Shown piece by piece: positions 1 through 8,114 of a stretch of DNA of 27,923 bases. Position numbers and translations under genes: made by a program. A model generated the notes under the pieces. That model was not told the origin of the DNA. It worked only from the letters and a program-made list of their open reading frames with translations, and did not search any database. Location: positions 1 to 27,923 of the forward strand of contig URBQ01000035.1 of the NCBI GenBank assembly GCA_900546115.1, written 5' to 3'. The first letter of the stretch is position 1. Each line of letters begins with the position of its first letter. This DNA is from an uncultured Collinsella sp. Lineage in GTDB: Bacteria; Actinomycetota; Coriobacteriia; Coriobacteriales; Coriobacteriaceae.

Positions 1-410
1 TGGCCCAGACCGTTTTGATAGGCGCGCTCTTCTTCGTACAGGCGGCCGAGCGTGGGGGCATCGACGTTCTCGGCAAAGACCGAGAACTTGCCGGCGCGCA
101 GCTGCGGATCGATCATAAAGCGCACGAGGGGCTCACCGACAAAGACATAACGGCGCTTTTCGGCCTGCGCCTTCACGAACTCGCGGACCTCGCGCGAAAG
201 CTCGGGGTAGAACGGGGCGAGCATGGGGTCGTCGTCGGCGGCGATAAGGATGGTATAGAGTGCCGGCGCCGTGTTGACGCCATTGATCACCAGAGTCTGA
301 TCCTCCATGTCGCGAGCGGCCTGCTTGGCAAGCTTCTTAAAGGAGAACGGGGCACGGGTGGCACCGAAGATGCCGGCCACGTGGTCCTCGAAGATGTTCA
401 GGAAGTTCAC
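1..410 (-). CDS. FhaA-like protein, N-terminal DUF3662 domain (partial)
   Basis: The reading frame starts at a GTG (410-408) that overlaps the stop of the kinase gene in a GTGA arrangement, and it leaves the window at position 1 with about 136 codons visible. The N-terminus (NFLNIFEDHVAGIFG, then PFSFKKLAKQAARDMEDQ, later FVGEPLVRFMIDPQL) resembles the DUF3662 domain at the start of actinobacterial FhaA proteins, which carry a C-terminal FHA domain that binds phosphothreonine. The FHA part would lie outside the window. Translational coupling to a Ser/Thr kinase fits a kinase plus phospho-reader pair. The domain assignment is from motif memory, not a search. The product is expected to be cytoplasmic, since no membrane segment is visible in this part. 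Confidence 0.7.
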   Translation of the reverse strand, partial: MNFLNIFEDHVAGIFGATRAPFSFKKLAKQAARDMEDQTLVINGVNTAPALYTILIAADDDPMLAPFYPELSREVREFVKAQAEKRRYVFVGEPLVRFMIDPQLRAGKFSVFAENVDAPTLGRLYEEERAYQNGLG

Positions 411-2260
411 GAAAGATCACTCTCCGTATAGGTTCTTTGGTATCCGAGCAAATATAGGCATATCCCAACGATTATAGAGGATAGGGTTCCCGCAACCGCC
501 GCCTTGGCGACGACCGCGGCTGCAAGGCCGGCAATTTCCATATGGTGTGCAAGACAGGACGCCGCTGCGCAGCCGATGCCGGTGACGGCGATGGCGGCGA
601 TTGCGGCAAGGTTTGAGCCCTGATCGGCACGCTTGGCATGGGCATTGAGCAGCGCAGATGACGCCGCGGCAGTTGCCGCTACCAGCACAAAGGCAGCCCA
701 AAGGAGCGGGTCTCCCAGCGCTGCGGCAACGTTACCGAGCCCCAGCACGCCTCCGGCTGAAAGCGCGACCGTGGCCAGACGGGCAAAAAGTGCGCCCATG
801 CCCGTTGCCGCGGCGGCGCTTGCCGGGCCGAGCCAAAATGACGCGACGCCGGCGGTGACCCCAGCTGCCAGGAAGGTATTGCCGGTCAGACAGCCAAGCG
901 CAAGCGCGCAGGTGAGTGCGGCGCTCGCGGCAGCCTCGGTGCGACCCCAGGCGATCCACCAACCGGACATGGCGGCGGCAAAGATCACCGCGACGGGCAG
1001 CATCGACAGGATGCCCTGTGCCTGCATGGTGGCGTTGGCCATGAGCACCAAAAAGCCCACAGCCGAGATGGCCGAGCCAATCTGGGGGGCCAGGCCGGCC
1101 GCCGCTCCGATCGCGATAGCCGCAATGACCAGGCCGGGAAGCGCCGCGACGCCGGCCGTCTGCATCAGCAAAAAGCTAAAGGCGCCGCACGTTAGCGCCG
1201 AGATAGCGTGCATGGCGTAGTCGCGCGCATGGCTCCAGCGCGTGCCTGCCCAGCCGAGTGCGGGGTCGACTTCGATGGTGTCGTCCTCGTAGTGCGACGG
1301 CTCGATATCGTCGAGCTCCTGCTCGTCATCCGAAAGTTCGCCAACCATTTGCTCCAGGCTGCGACGGCCTTCGCGCACGCTGCCCAGACCGGCAAGGAGC
1401 TGGTCGCAAAATGCCTCGATGCTGTTGGGGCGGTCCTGCGGCATGGGGGAGAGCGCGCTCATGAGCGCGGCCTCGGCTCCCGGGGGGAAGTGTGGTATCA
1501 GCTCGCTGGGATAGGTGGCGCCGCCGATGATGCGGTCGAGCGAGTCGGCGGGCGTGGCCGCCATAAAGGGAGCGCTGCCGCACAGGCCCTCGTAGATCAC
1601 GCAGGCGAGGGCAAAGACATCGGCGCGCTCGTCGACCGTGCCGGTCTCGATATCGAGCTGCTCGGGCGGCATGTAGCCGATGGTGCCGCCGCGCGAGCCG
1701 CCAAAGCCACCGGCGGACGACAGCCGCGCCATGCCAAAGTCGGTGAGCTTTACATTGCCCGAGTGGTCGATGAGCACGTTGGCGGGCTTAATGTCCAGGT
1801 GGAGTACGCCATTGCTATGGGCGAAGGTGAGCGCCTGACCCAGGGCATCGGCAATGGCCGCGGCCTCGTCAAAGGTGAGCGAGTGGCCGTCCACGCGATG
1901 CAAAAACTCGGCCAACGACATACCGTCGACATACTCCATGACCAAGTAGGCATAGGCGGTGTCGTGCGTAAAGTCGATGACCTGCACGATGTTGGGATGT
2001 TGAAGCATGGCGGCAGTGTGCGCCTCGCGCAGGACATCCATGATGTCGCTGGCGGGCATGCCGGCGCCGTTGATAAGGGGGATGCGCTTAATGGCGACGC
2101 GGCGGCGCAGGTGCGTGTCGCGGCAAATCTCGATGGAGCCAAAACCGCCGGTCGCAAGTGTCTCGAGCGGCTGGTACCGCTTGAGCAGCTCGCGAGAGCT
2201 GGTGCCCTCCAAAGGAACGTCCGGCGAGAACCGGGCGGTATGTTGCGAGAAAAGCGGCAT
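407..2260 (-). CDS. Membrane Ser/Thr protein kinase (Hanks type), HLD variant
   Basis: This is a 617-residue protein. The kinase domain covers about residues 28-290: glycine loop TGGFGS (37-42), VAIK lysine (K58), catalytic loop HLDIKPAN (154-161), DFG (174-176), and MPPEQ in place of APE (about 198-202). The catalytic Asp, Lys and Asn are present, but the usual HRD Arg is Leu, so this is a non-RD kinase. An acidic linker (about 308-335) leads to a long hydrophobic C-terminal region from about 350 with many membrane segments and no PASTA repeats. I chose the ATG at 2260, which has CGAGGG 6 nt upstream, over the TTG two codons earlier. The stop overlaps the FhaA-like start. It is likely to phosphorylate Ser/Thr on local partners such as FHA proteins. 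Confidence 0.88.
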   Translation of the reverse strand: MPLFSQHTARFSPDVPLEGTSSRELLKRYQPLETLATGGFGSIEICRDTHLRRRVAIKRIPLINGAGMPASDIMDVLREAHTAAMLQHPNIVQVIDFTHDTAYAYLVMEYVDGMSLAEFLHRVDGHSLTFDEAAAIADALGQALTFAHSNGVLHLDIKPANVLIDHSGNVKLTDFGMARLSSAGGFGGSRGGTIGYMPPEQLDIETGTVDERADVFALACVIYEGLCGSAPFMAATPADSLDRIIGGATYPSELIPHFPPGAEAALMSALSPMPQDRPNSIEAFCDQLLAGLGSVREGRRSLEQMVGELSDDEQELDDIEPSHYEDDTIEVDPALGWAGTRWSHARDYAMHAISALTCGAFSFLLMQTAGVAALPGLVIAAIAIGAAAGLAPQIGSAISAVGFLVLMANATMQAQGILSMLPVAVIFAAAMSGWWIAWGRTEAAASAALTCALALGCLTGNTFLAAGVTAGVASFWLGPASAAAATGMGALFARLATVALSAGGVLGLGNVAAALGDPLLWAAFVLVAATAAASSALLNAHAKRADQGSNLAAIAAIAVTGIGCAAASCLAHHMEIAGLAAAVVAKAAVAGTLSSIIVGICLYLLGYQRTYTESDLS

Positions 2261-2417
2261 GGCCAACCCTCGTGCGTTTAAAGTTCGTTTGCGAGTGGCG
2301 GGCGCGGAGCCGAGCCGTTCGCGGTGGCATAGATGCTGCTAGTGTAGCACGCTCGGGCGGATGGCGAGGAAACGGGGATGAGGTGGTCCGATCGATTCGG
2401 GCCGTTTCGGCTCGTTC

Positions 2418-2576
2418 GGAAAGCGCATCCCAGTTTTCAGCCAAATAATGGGATGTGCTTTCCGATTGGGGTGGGCTGCGGAAACTGCATCCCAGAATAT
2501 TGGCCTGGAACGGGACGGACTTTCCGAATCGGCGCTCAAAAGGAAACCGCATCCCGCTTTGGAGCGGGGACTGCGG
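2418..2576. repeat. Three consecutive imperfect palindromes in the 2261-2697 intergenic region
   Basis: Three related hairpin units start with GGAAA and a CATCCC core. Unit 1 is 2418-2463 (GGAAAGCGCATCCCA paired with TGGGATGTGCTTTCC). Unit 2 is 2480-2525 (GGAAACTGCATCCCA with a CTTTCC arm). Unit 3 is 2542-2576 (GGAAACCGCATCCC with a degenerate right arm). The spacing between unit starts is about 62 bp. They look like intergenic palindromic repeats (REP/MITE-like) rather than a single terminator. I see no credible gene in the 437-bp gap apart from the promoter-like sequence near its right end. Confidence 0.6.
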
Positions 2577-2672
2577 ACAAAAGCCGGACCGTGACCTGGC
2601 TCGGATTGGAGTTAGCGTGAATCGTTGATGTTGGCCGGTGTGGGCATGGAGATAGATGAGCGGATCGAGCGA

Positions 2673-2678
2673 TATAAT
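2673..2678 (+). promoter_or_regulatory. Candidate -10 box (TATAAT) for the LuxR-type gene
   Basis: A perfect TATAAT lies 19 nt before the chosen ATG of the LuxR-type regulator, so a transcript would have a very short leader containing the GGAGG site at 2689-2693. I see no convincing -35 hexamer at 16-18 bp spacing, so the assignment is tentative. Confidence 0.35.
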
Positions 2679-2697
2679 GACATGCTATGGAGGCCAT

Positions 2698-4833
2698 ATG
2701 CTTTTTTCCCGCCGTTCTGCTACGTCTGCCTGCGCCATTGCGCTTGTCGTAATGGCGGTCACCCCTTATCACCGGTTTTCATCTTCAATCGGCCTAGCGT
2801 CAGGTGCAATGACCTGGCTCGTTATCCTGGGCGCATGCCTCGCGGCGTTTGTTCATGGTGCTGCGCTATGCAAGGGGGGAATGAGAAGGCCGAGGCATCT
2901 CGGTGCCATCGGTGTTTTCCTTGGTGTTATTGCAACGGTTCCCGAATGGGCCGACCTGGCTTTCTATGCTCGCGGAGACTCTATTCCAATCGTGTTTGCA
3001 CCGATTTGGTTGTTACATGGCGTTTCGTGTGTCTCGTGCTTTGTTGGGTCGCTGCTTCTCTCATATGTTATTTGGGGCACGGCGGACTCTCCTTTGACGC
3101 AGAGGTCGACACGGACTGACGAAAGGGAAACTCGTCACCCGCAGGACGCGATTTTTACAGAAACAATAGCCGTCATGTCTTGCCTGCTGTTTTGCTGTCG
3201 AGTTTCATGGAGAGTCGTTCCCGAGCCATGGGGGATGCCCCCTGTAACGGCCGCGTCAATTGGCCTTGCGCTTTTAATTCCGTTGGTCTATCTCGCATTG
3301 ACTGTGGCCCCGCCGTTTTGCCGCCCTCGTGCCTTTGGCCATGGGCGGCGCGACGTGTTTGCCTGTTCTGTGCTCGTAGCAGTTCCTATTGGTCTTATTC
3401 CGGCTGTTGAGGCGGCATACTTCGCAAGCGATGCCGTGGTCATTGCATTGCTGGCGATGGGGTCCGTTATCGCTGCTGCCTTCGTATGCATGTTGCTAAG
3501 GGGGAAACGGGACAACAATTCGGATATCGCCTGTGCGTCCGACCCATTCGATGCGGGGGCGTTTTCCCCCGCCCTGTCGCCTAGAGAAGAGCAGTTTGTT
3601 CGACTGCTGCTCAAAGGGAAAACGCCGGCGGAAATTGCCAAGGAGACGGATACGAAGCCATCGACGGTGAGAACAACGCTTCACCGAGCATACGGGAAGG
3701 CGTCGGTTGCGGGCTCACGCGAGCTCGTGGCGCTGTTTGCGGGTGAGGGCGATACTGTAGGGCATGAGCTACCGCAGCGGCATGCTGACGATATAGTGGC
3801 ATCAGCTCGAACGCGCCGGCTGTTTCGATACCTGCTCACATTATTCTTTATCCTCCTTGCGGCGGGGCCCTTGGTAATGGCGGATAGCGATTGGGGGTCC
3901 GGTGTTTCGCGGGCTGTCGCCTTTTCCCTCTTAAGCTACGCATTGGGTCTCGGACTGCTTCTGTCGCTACGCTACGCGGGTGGAAAAGCGAATCGTGGCG
4001 CTGCGCTGGATAGAGCGGGTGAAGCGATTTGGCTCGGAAGCCCGTACGTATGGGCGGTGCTATCTGCTGTGGAATGGTCTTTTATCTATATCGCGGCATT
4101 GATGTGCATACGCGTTCCGTTGATGGCTGTGCCGGTCCTGTTTTGCGGCGTGGCGTCTACGGCTTCGCTCGCTGTTGGGCTGTGTTCATTTAAGGCGCGT
4201 GGCCGTACTCGGGCTATCGTGCCGTTGGCGTTAATAGGTGTATCCGCTTTAATCTATGCAGCCACTAGGGGGCGAATCCATGGACTTGCGGTGCTGACGG
4301 GGATACTGTTCACATATATAGTGCTGCGTAGCTGTCCGCAGCGCAAAATGCTCGGGGTATGGATGCTTTGCTTTGGGGCGACGGCTCCTGTTTGGGCTGT
4401 CTTGCTCAATATGGTGCAGGATCTGACGGTTTTCGAGCCGTTGTTCCTCGCGTCGTTGTTGGGGCAAAGTTCGGCTGTCAATGTCGTCGTGGCAACGGTG
4501 ATTGTTTGCTGGTCTGTGCCCATGTTCGTTACGCACATCGCGCTCGCCCGCTCGGTTGAGGACGAGAAGGCCGTCTTGGAGTACCGGGCGAACGGGTCCA
4601 CCGAAACGGCCCGCGTGCGCCAGCTGGCCCTGCTTACGTCGCGCTCCCTTTCTGATGTTCAGTCGCAAATTTTGCTGATGACGGCAGAGGGGGCAACGAC
4701 AAAGGCCATTGCGGAGGATGTCGGTTACGCTGCATCTACGGTGCAAGCGCTGCGGTCTGCATCTTACCGCCAGTTGAAGATCAAGAATAAAGCGGAGCTT
4801 GTTTCATTGTTATCGCAGGTAGATAACGTGTAA
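2698..4833 (+). CDS. Polytopic membrane regulator with two LuxR-type HTH domains
   Basis: This is a 711-residue protein starting at the ATG with GGAGG four nt upstream; a longer frame from 2656 lacks such a site. It reads as a tandem arrangement. A first block of hydrophobic helices (about 10-275) is followed by a LuxR-type HTH (about 293-347; LSPREEQFVRLLLKG, then PSTVRTTLHRAYGK). A second block of helices (about 375-620) is followed by a second HTH (about 651-705; LSDVQSQILLMTAEG, then ASTVQALRSASYRQL). Coriobacteriia have many regulators with an N-terminal polytopic domain and one C-terminal LuxR HTH; having two in one chain is unusual. It precedes an ABC transporter operon and probably controls it, sensing a membrane or envelope signal. 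No response-regulator receiver domain is visible. Confidence 0.85.
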   Translation: MLFSRRSATSACAIALVVMAVTPYHRFSSSIGLASGAMTWLVILGACLAAFVHGAALCKGGMRRPRHLGAIGVFLGVIATVPEWADLAFYARGDSIPIVFAPIWLLHGVSCVSCFVGSLLLSYVIWGTADSPLTQRSTRTDERETRHPQDAIFTETIAVMSCLLFCCRVSWRVVPEPWGMPPVTAASIGLALLIPLVYLALTVAPPFCRPRAFGHGRRDVFACSVLVAVPIGLIPAVEAAYFASDAVVIALLAMGSVIAAAFVCMLLRGKRDNNSDIACASDPFDAGAFSPALSPREEQFVRLLLKGKTPAEIAKETDTKPSTVRTTLHRAYGKASVAGSRELVALFAGEGDTVGHELPQRHADDIVASARTRRLFRYLLTLFFILLAAGPLVMADSDWGSGVSRAVAFSLLSYALGLGLLLSLRYAGGKANRGAALDRAGEAIWLGSPYVWAVLSAVEWSFIYIAALMCIRVPLMAVPVLFCGVASTASLAVGLCSFKARGRTRAIVPLALIGVSALIYAATRGRIHGLAVLTGILFTYIVLRSCPQRKMLGVWMLCFGATAPVWAVLLNMVQDLTVFEPLFLASLLGQSSAVNVVVATVIVCWSVPMFVTHIALARSVEDEKAVLEYRANGSTETARVRQLALLTSRSLSDVQSQILLMTAEGATTKAIAEDVGYAASTVQALRSASYRQLKIKNKAELVSLLSQVDNV

Positions 4834-4901
4834 ACGCCTGAGCGATCAACTCAATAGCGAGTGTTTACAGACATCATTCTCTATTCATGCAAAGGTTGCC
4901 G

Positions 4902-4913
4902 TGCGTCGACGCA
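4902..4913. promoter_or_regulatory. 12-bp perfect palindrome, candidate operator
   Basis: TGCGTCGACGCA is a perfect palindrome in the 152-bp gap between the LuxR-type gene and the ABC operon, about 75 bp before the first permease start. Its position suits an operator for the upstream regulator. The binding partner is inferred. Confidence 0.35.
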
Positions 4914-4934
4914 TCATTAACCGCTTGTGATTAG

Positions 4935-4966
4935 GGCCGGGCCGAGCGTTACTGCTCGGCCCGGCC
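4935..4966 (+). promoter_or_regulatory. Strong leader hairpin ahead of the ABC transporter operon
   Basis: A perfect 13-bp stem (GGCCGGGCCGAGC at 4935-4947, complement at 4954-4966) closes a GTTACT loop. It ends only 4 nt before the GGAGGG ribosome site of the first permease. No T-run follows, so it is a poor intrinsic terminator. It could be a processing or stability element, or the end of the regulator transcript. Confidence 0.5.
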
Positions 4967-4985
4967 AATGGGAGGGTGATGTCGG

Positions 4986-5867
4986 TTGAATAAAAAACTA
5001 ATTCGGCACGAGTTGTCCAAGATATCTGGAAACCCAATATTTGCGTTGGCTCTTACTTTGGCGACAGTAATTTCGATGGCAGCTGCCGTCGAGGCGTGGT
5101 GGACGCTCGAGACTGAACGCAAACAGCTGCTATCTTTTGGCTACGGCATTGGTCTGCAGTCTCAGACATACCTCGGCCAAACGCGTGAAAGTAGCTTTGG
5201 TAACTGGATTGTTGTGAGCGCGAACGCGCCACTGTCTGCGTCGGTGTTTTTCTATGCACTGCCCCTGCTTGCAATGTTGGCTGGATCTTGGTCGTGTCTC
5301 TTTGAGCGTTTGAGTGGTTATGACATGCAGATATGCACGCGCGTTTCCAGAAAGGCGTACGTGAACGTAAAGATGCTGTCTGCTTTCCTCTCCGCGTTTA
5401 CAGTGACTGCCATTCCTCTGCTCGTCAATTTCCTGATCGTCTCGATGCTTTTTCCTGCGTATCTTCCTCGGGTCGATGAGTCGACTTACGTAGGACTTTA
5501 CCTGCATAGCTACTTCTCCGGTCTATTTTATTCGCATCCTTTGTCATATGTGCTCGCATACACGCTGTTCGATGCTGTCACGCTCGGGACTTTATCCATG
5601 GCTGTAACTGGCTTCTCAATTTTGTTTCGTAGCAGAATCAAAGCGATAATTGTCCCGTATCTGCTAATGGTTGCGTGGCATTTTGCAAATGGCTGGATCT
5701 TCGGCGTAATGGCTTGTGTGGGGTTTAACTGCAATATCCTCAACAGCATCAGGTCGGAATCGCTGAATAACTGGCCAGACATTCGAGCCGGTTTTGCGGA
5801 AATCATATTATTAACCCTTGCTTCGTTGGCTTTTTCTGGGGCGTGGAAAAGACGCGAGGTGGTCTGA
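4986..5867 (+). CDS. ABC-2 type transporter permease
   Basis: This is a 293-residue integral membrane protein starting at TTG, with GGAGGG (4971-4976) nine nt upstream; an ATG at 4979 runs into a stop after three codons. A short cationic N-terminus (NKKLIRHELSKI) is followed by about six hydrophobic segments (roughly 17-36, 86-110, 135-160, 190-215, 220-240, 265-285) separated by a large extracytoplasmic loop near residues 40-85. This is the layout of ABC-2 permeases of the BcrB/LanE-G kind. It is the first gene of a four-gene operon and its stop overlaps the next start. The substrate is unknown; antimicrobial peptide efflux or signal export are the usual roles of such operons. Confidence 0.75.
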   Translation: MNKKLIRHELSKISGNPIFALALTLATVISMAAAVEAWWTLETERKQLLSFGYGIGLQSQTYLGQTRESSFGNWIVVSANAPLSASVFFYALPLLAMLAGSWSCLFERLSGYDMQICTRVSRKAYVNVKMLSAFLSAFTVTAIPLLVNFLIVSMLFPAYLPRVDESTYVGLYLHSYFSGLFYSHPLSYVLAYTLFDAVTLGTLSMAVTGFSILFRSRIKAIIVPYLLMVAWHFANGWIFGVMACVGFNCNILNSIRSESLNNWPDIRAGFAEIILLTLASLAFSGAWKRREVV

Positions 5868-6703
5868 TGCTGTTTAGGCTGGTCGCCGCGGACCTGAGGA
5901 CCGTTTTGAAGAAGAACATCATCACTTTTATTGCAATTGCGGCAGTGACCGTTGCGAACTTGGTGTACGCCTACGGATTGTCTTCTGTGTATGGGGTTAG
6001 AACGGATACCTTGGGGTTTGCGGATAATCTTGCGCTCGTGTTTGCCGGATCTGCTCCGTTTGAGCCTAGGCCCGGGGTCATGTTTGTGCCTCCGCTAGGA
6101 TGGCTATTTCTCATTCTGCTTATTCTCTATACAACACTCGACTATCCGACCGAATCGTTGCACGGGTTTGGTTTGCAAGCGCTTGTTCGATGCCGGGCAA
6201 GAACCCTTTGGTGGGTCTCGCGTTTTATCTTGGTGGCGGCAGTAACGGCATTTTCACTGCTCGTGGTGGTTTGCTCTGTTGTGATTTGGAGCTTGGTGGT
6301 GAGCTCCTCGTTCAGCGCGGTCATTCATGGTGAGTCGCTTCAACTGGCTAATTTGGCGCCGTGGTTTCTCAAAGCTGCCGAGGCAGATGCGCTGCCGTTT
6401 TTCATAGGTCTCTTATTTGCTTTTGAGGCGCTTGCGTTTGCGCAGGCAGCGGTTGGGTTTGTGCTTGGGTCGTCAGTCTCGTTTGTGGTTTTAATGAGCT
6501 ACCTGATCTGCTCGGCATATGCACGACATTGGGCGCTATTGGGTAACGCCTTGATGCTGTTGCGCTGGGGCGGAATTGTCAAAGATGGAATCGCGGCGGG
6601 CTCGAGTGGCTTGTTTTCAATTGTGATTATGTCGTTATGCCTATCGTTGGGTGGACTGTGGTTTCGAAGGGCCGACCTTATAGAAAAGGGGGACAAGATA
6701 TGA
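5867..6703 (+). CDS. ABC-2 type transporter permease, second subunit
   Basis: This is a 278-residue membrane protein. The ATG at 5867 overlaps the previous stop by one base and has GAGGTGG just upstream, so I prefer it over the GTG at 5843. The N-terminus (MLFRLVAADLRTVLKKN) is cationic and cytoplasmic. About six hydrophobic segments follow (roughly 18-38, 80-98, 115-145, 180-210, 212-230, 245-265). Size and topology match the first permease, so the pair probably forms a heterodimeric channel driven by the ATPase encoded immediately downstream. No catalytic motif is expected in this subunit. I can assign no substrate. Confidence 0.75.
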   Translation: MLFRLVAADLRTVLKKNIITFIAIAAVTVANLVYAYGLSSVYGVRTDTLGFADNLALVFAGSAPFEPRPGVMFVPPLGWLFLILLILYTTLDYPTESLHGFGLQALVRCRARTLWWVSRFILVAAVTAFSLLVVVCSVVIWSLVVSSSFSAVIHGESLQLANLAPWFLKAAEADALPFFIGLLFAFEALAFAQAAVGFVLGSSVSFVVLMSYLICSAYARHWALLGNALMLLRWGGIVKDGIAAGSSGLFSIVIMSLCLSLGGLWFRRADLIEKGDKI

Positions 6704-7344
6704 GCGTGATCGTAAGGGGCGTATCGAAGCGCATAGGCAAAAACGATGTTCTGCGCAACGTGTCCATCGAGGTTGACCCTGGGACTGTGGTCGGTCTTCA
6801 GGGGATAAACGGTTCGGGTAAGACCATGCTTATGCGAGCGGTCTGCGGATTGATCAAGCCTACCGAAGGCGAAATCTCTATCGATGGCCAAAGGCTTGGG
6901 GCGGACATCTCGTTCCCGCCGAGTCTGGGGATGTTGATCGAGGCGCCTTCCTTTTTGGGATATCTGTCTGGCTGCGACAATCTGGAGCTCATTGCTCAGA
7001 TCAAGGGCGTTGCAACCCGCGAGGACATTCGCTCTGCCCTGCGGCTCGTGGGGCTCGATGCAGACGAAAAAAAGAAGTTCCGAGCATACTCGCTTGGGAT
7101 GAAGCAGCGTCTGGGGATAGCTGCGGCAATTATGGAAAAGCCGAAGCTGCTTGTTCTCGATGAGCCAACAAATGCCCTCGACGAAGCGGGCGTGGAAATG
7201 CTCAAGCGCGTTGTGGCGATGGCGGCATCAACGGGTCGCGAGGTTATTCTGTCCAGCCATGACGGAGAGGTGCTCGAGGAGCTGGCCGATCGGGTTTACT
7301 GCATGCGCGACGGTGCCGTTGTGAACGTTCGGGAAAGGTCGTGA
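6700..7344 (+). CDS. ABC transporter ATP-binding protein
   Basis: This is a 214-residue ATPase starting at the ATG that overlaps the previous stop (ATGA, 4 nt), with GGGGGA just upstream. It has Walker A GINGSGKT (about 34-41), signature YSLGMKQR (about 129-136), Walker B PKLLVLDEPTNALD (about 147-160) and the H-loop in SSHDGE (about 185-190). The Leu-Gly-Met-Lys-Gln-Arg signature variant is typical of BcrA/LanF-like ATPases that work with ABC-2 permeases. It would energise the two upstream permeases from the cytoplasmic face. The four genes from 4986 are coupled by overlaps or near-overlaps and are surely co-translated. Confidence 0.92.
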   Translation: MSVIVRGVSKRIGKNDVLRNVSIEVDPGTVVGLQGINGSGKTMLMRAVCGLIKPTEGEISIDGQRLGADISFPPSLGMLIEAPSFLGYLSGCDNLELIAQIKGVATREDIRSALRLVGLDADEKKKFRAYSLGMKQRLGIAAAIMEKPKLLVLDEPTNALDEAGVEMLKRVVAMAASTGREVILSSHDGEVLEELADRVYCMRDGAVVNVRERS

Positions 7345-7349
7345 GCGCG

Positions 7350-8009
7350 ATGAAGAAGACCCTGTGGACAAGAAGGTCGGCGCTTGCGCTTTTCGGCTGT
7401 GCTGTTACTGGCCTTGCGGGCATGAGGGCGAGCGTCGTTAACGGGAACCGGACGGTCATTCCTGAGAAATATTATGCGGAGGGCGAATGGCTCTCGATGG
7501 ATGGGGCGTTTCTGGGGTCGAAGGATGTGGCGACTGACGGGTATTCGTTTTGCATAGACGGGGCGGAGCTGCTCACGCCGCGCGAGTATCTCAAGCGTGC
7601 GCATGATGATTATTCAAAATATGGCATCGTGGATACGAAAACGAAATTGAAGGACGCCGACATCACGTGTGTTATCGCCGTAAAGATGCGTGTCAGGAAT
7701 AAGGACAATGTCGAAGGCGGAATCAAAACGTATGTTTGGCATTTGGTGCCGGAGTCTGCGCCAAACTATGACTTTATGGTCAATACCGATCTGATAGCGC
7801 AGGCAATGCCGGCTTTAGACGGATTTGCAGCGTTTGCCGTGCAGGTTGGAGCGGAAAACGAGTTGCTTGTCCCATTTATGATGCAAAACACCAACGATTA
7901 CTTTGAAGATTACGAGACCGTCCGTTTTGAGAAGGCTTTTCCCGGGACTTATACGATGAAGATGACCGATCTGCCGGAGAGAAGGCTCTTAAGGTTTGAA
8001 GTGAAGTAG
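7350..8009 (+). CDS. Exported protein of the ABC operon, unknown function
   Basis: This is a 219-residue protein. The N-terminus (MKKTLWTRRSALALFGC, then AVTGLAGMRASV) has a cationic start, a twin Arg and a hydrophobic stretch, so export or membrane anchoring is likely. A Cys sits where a lipobox could be, but the -2 residue is Phe, so a lipoprotein is uncertain. The rest is soluble with no motif I recognise. A GTG at 7341 overlaps the ATPase stop and is an alternative start, but the GGGAAAGG upstream is better spaced for the ATG at 7350. As last gene of a regulator/ABC operon, it may be an extracytoplasmic immunity or substrate-binding accessory; that is inference from position only. Confidence 0.65.
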   Translation: MKKTLWTRRSALALFGCAVTGLAGMRASVVNGNRTVIPEKYYAEGEWLSMDGAFLGSKDVATDGYSFCIDGAELLTPREYLKRAHDDYSKYGIVDTKTKLKDADITCVIAVKMRVRNKDNVEGGIKTYVWHLVPESAPNYDFMVNTDLIAQAMPALDGFAAFAVQVGAENELLVPFMMQNTNDYFEDYETVRFEKAFPGTYTMKMTDLPERRLLRFEVK

Positions 8010-8044
8010 CTCGAGAGTTAGGCAAAATGGGTCCATCGGCGGTA

Positions 8045-8088
8045 CCCGCGCCCGATTTCAGGCGCTCCGACTCGGAATCGGGCGCGGG
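8045..8088. terminator. Hairpin between convergent genes
   Basis: CCCGCGCCCGATT (8045-8057) pairs perfectly with 8076-8088 around an 18-nt loop that itself contains a CCGACTCGG self-complementary part. It lies between the end of the ABC operon and the converging YcxB-like gene. It has no clear T-run but is well placed as a bidirectional terminator. Confidence 0.55.
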
Positions 8089-8114
8089 ACGAGGCACCTT
8101 CGGTGTCGGCCGGA

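Noticed and set aside
1208..2281. Long plus-strand frame opposite the first kinase
   Set aside because: It mirrors the kinase gene, has no recognisable domain or ribosome site, and its composition is that of an antisense shadow.
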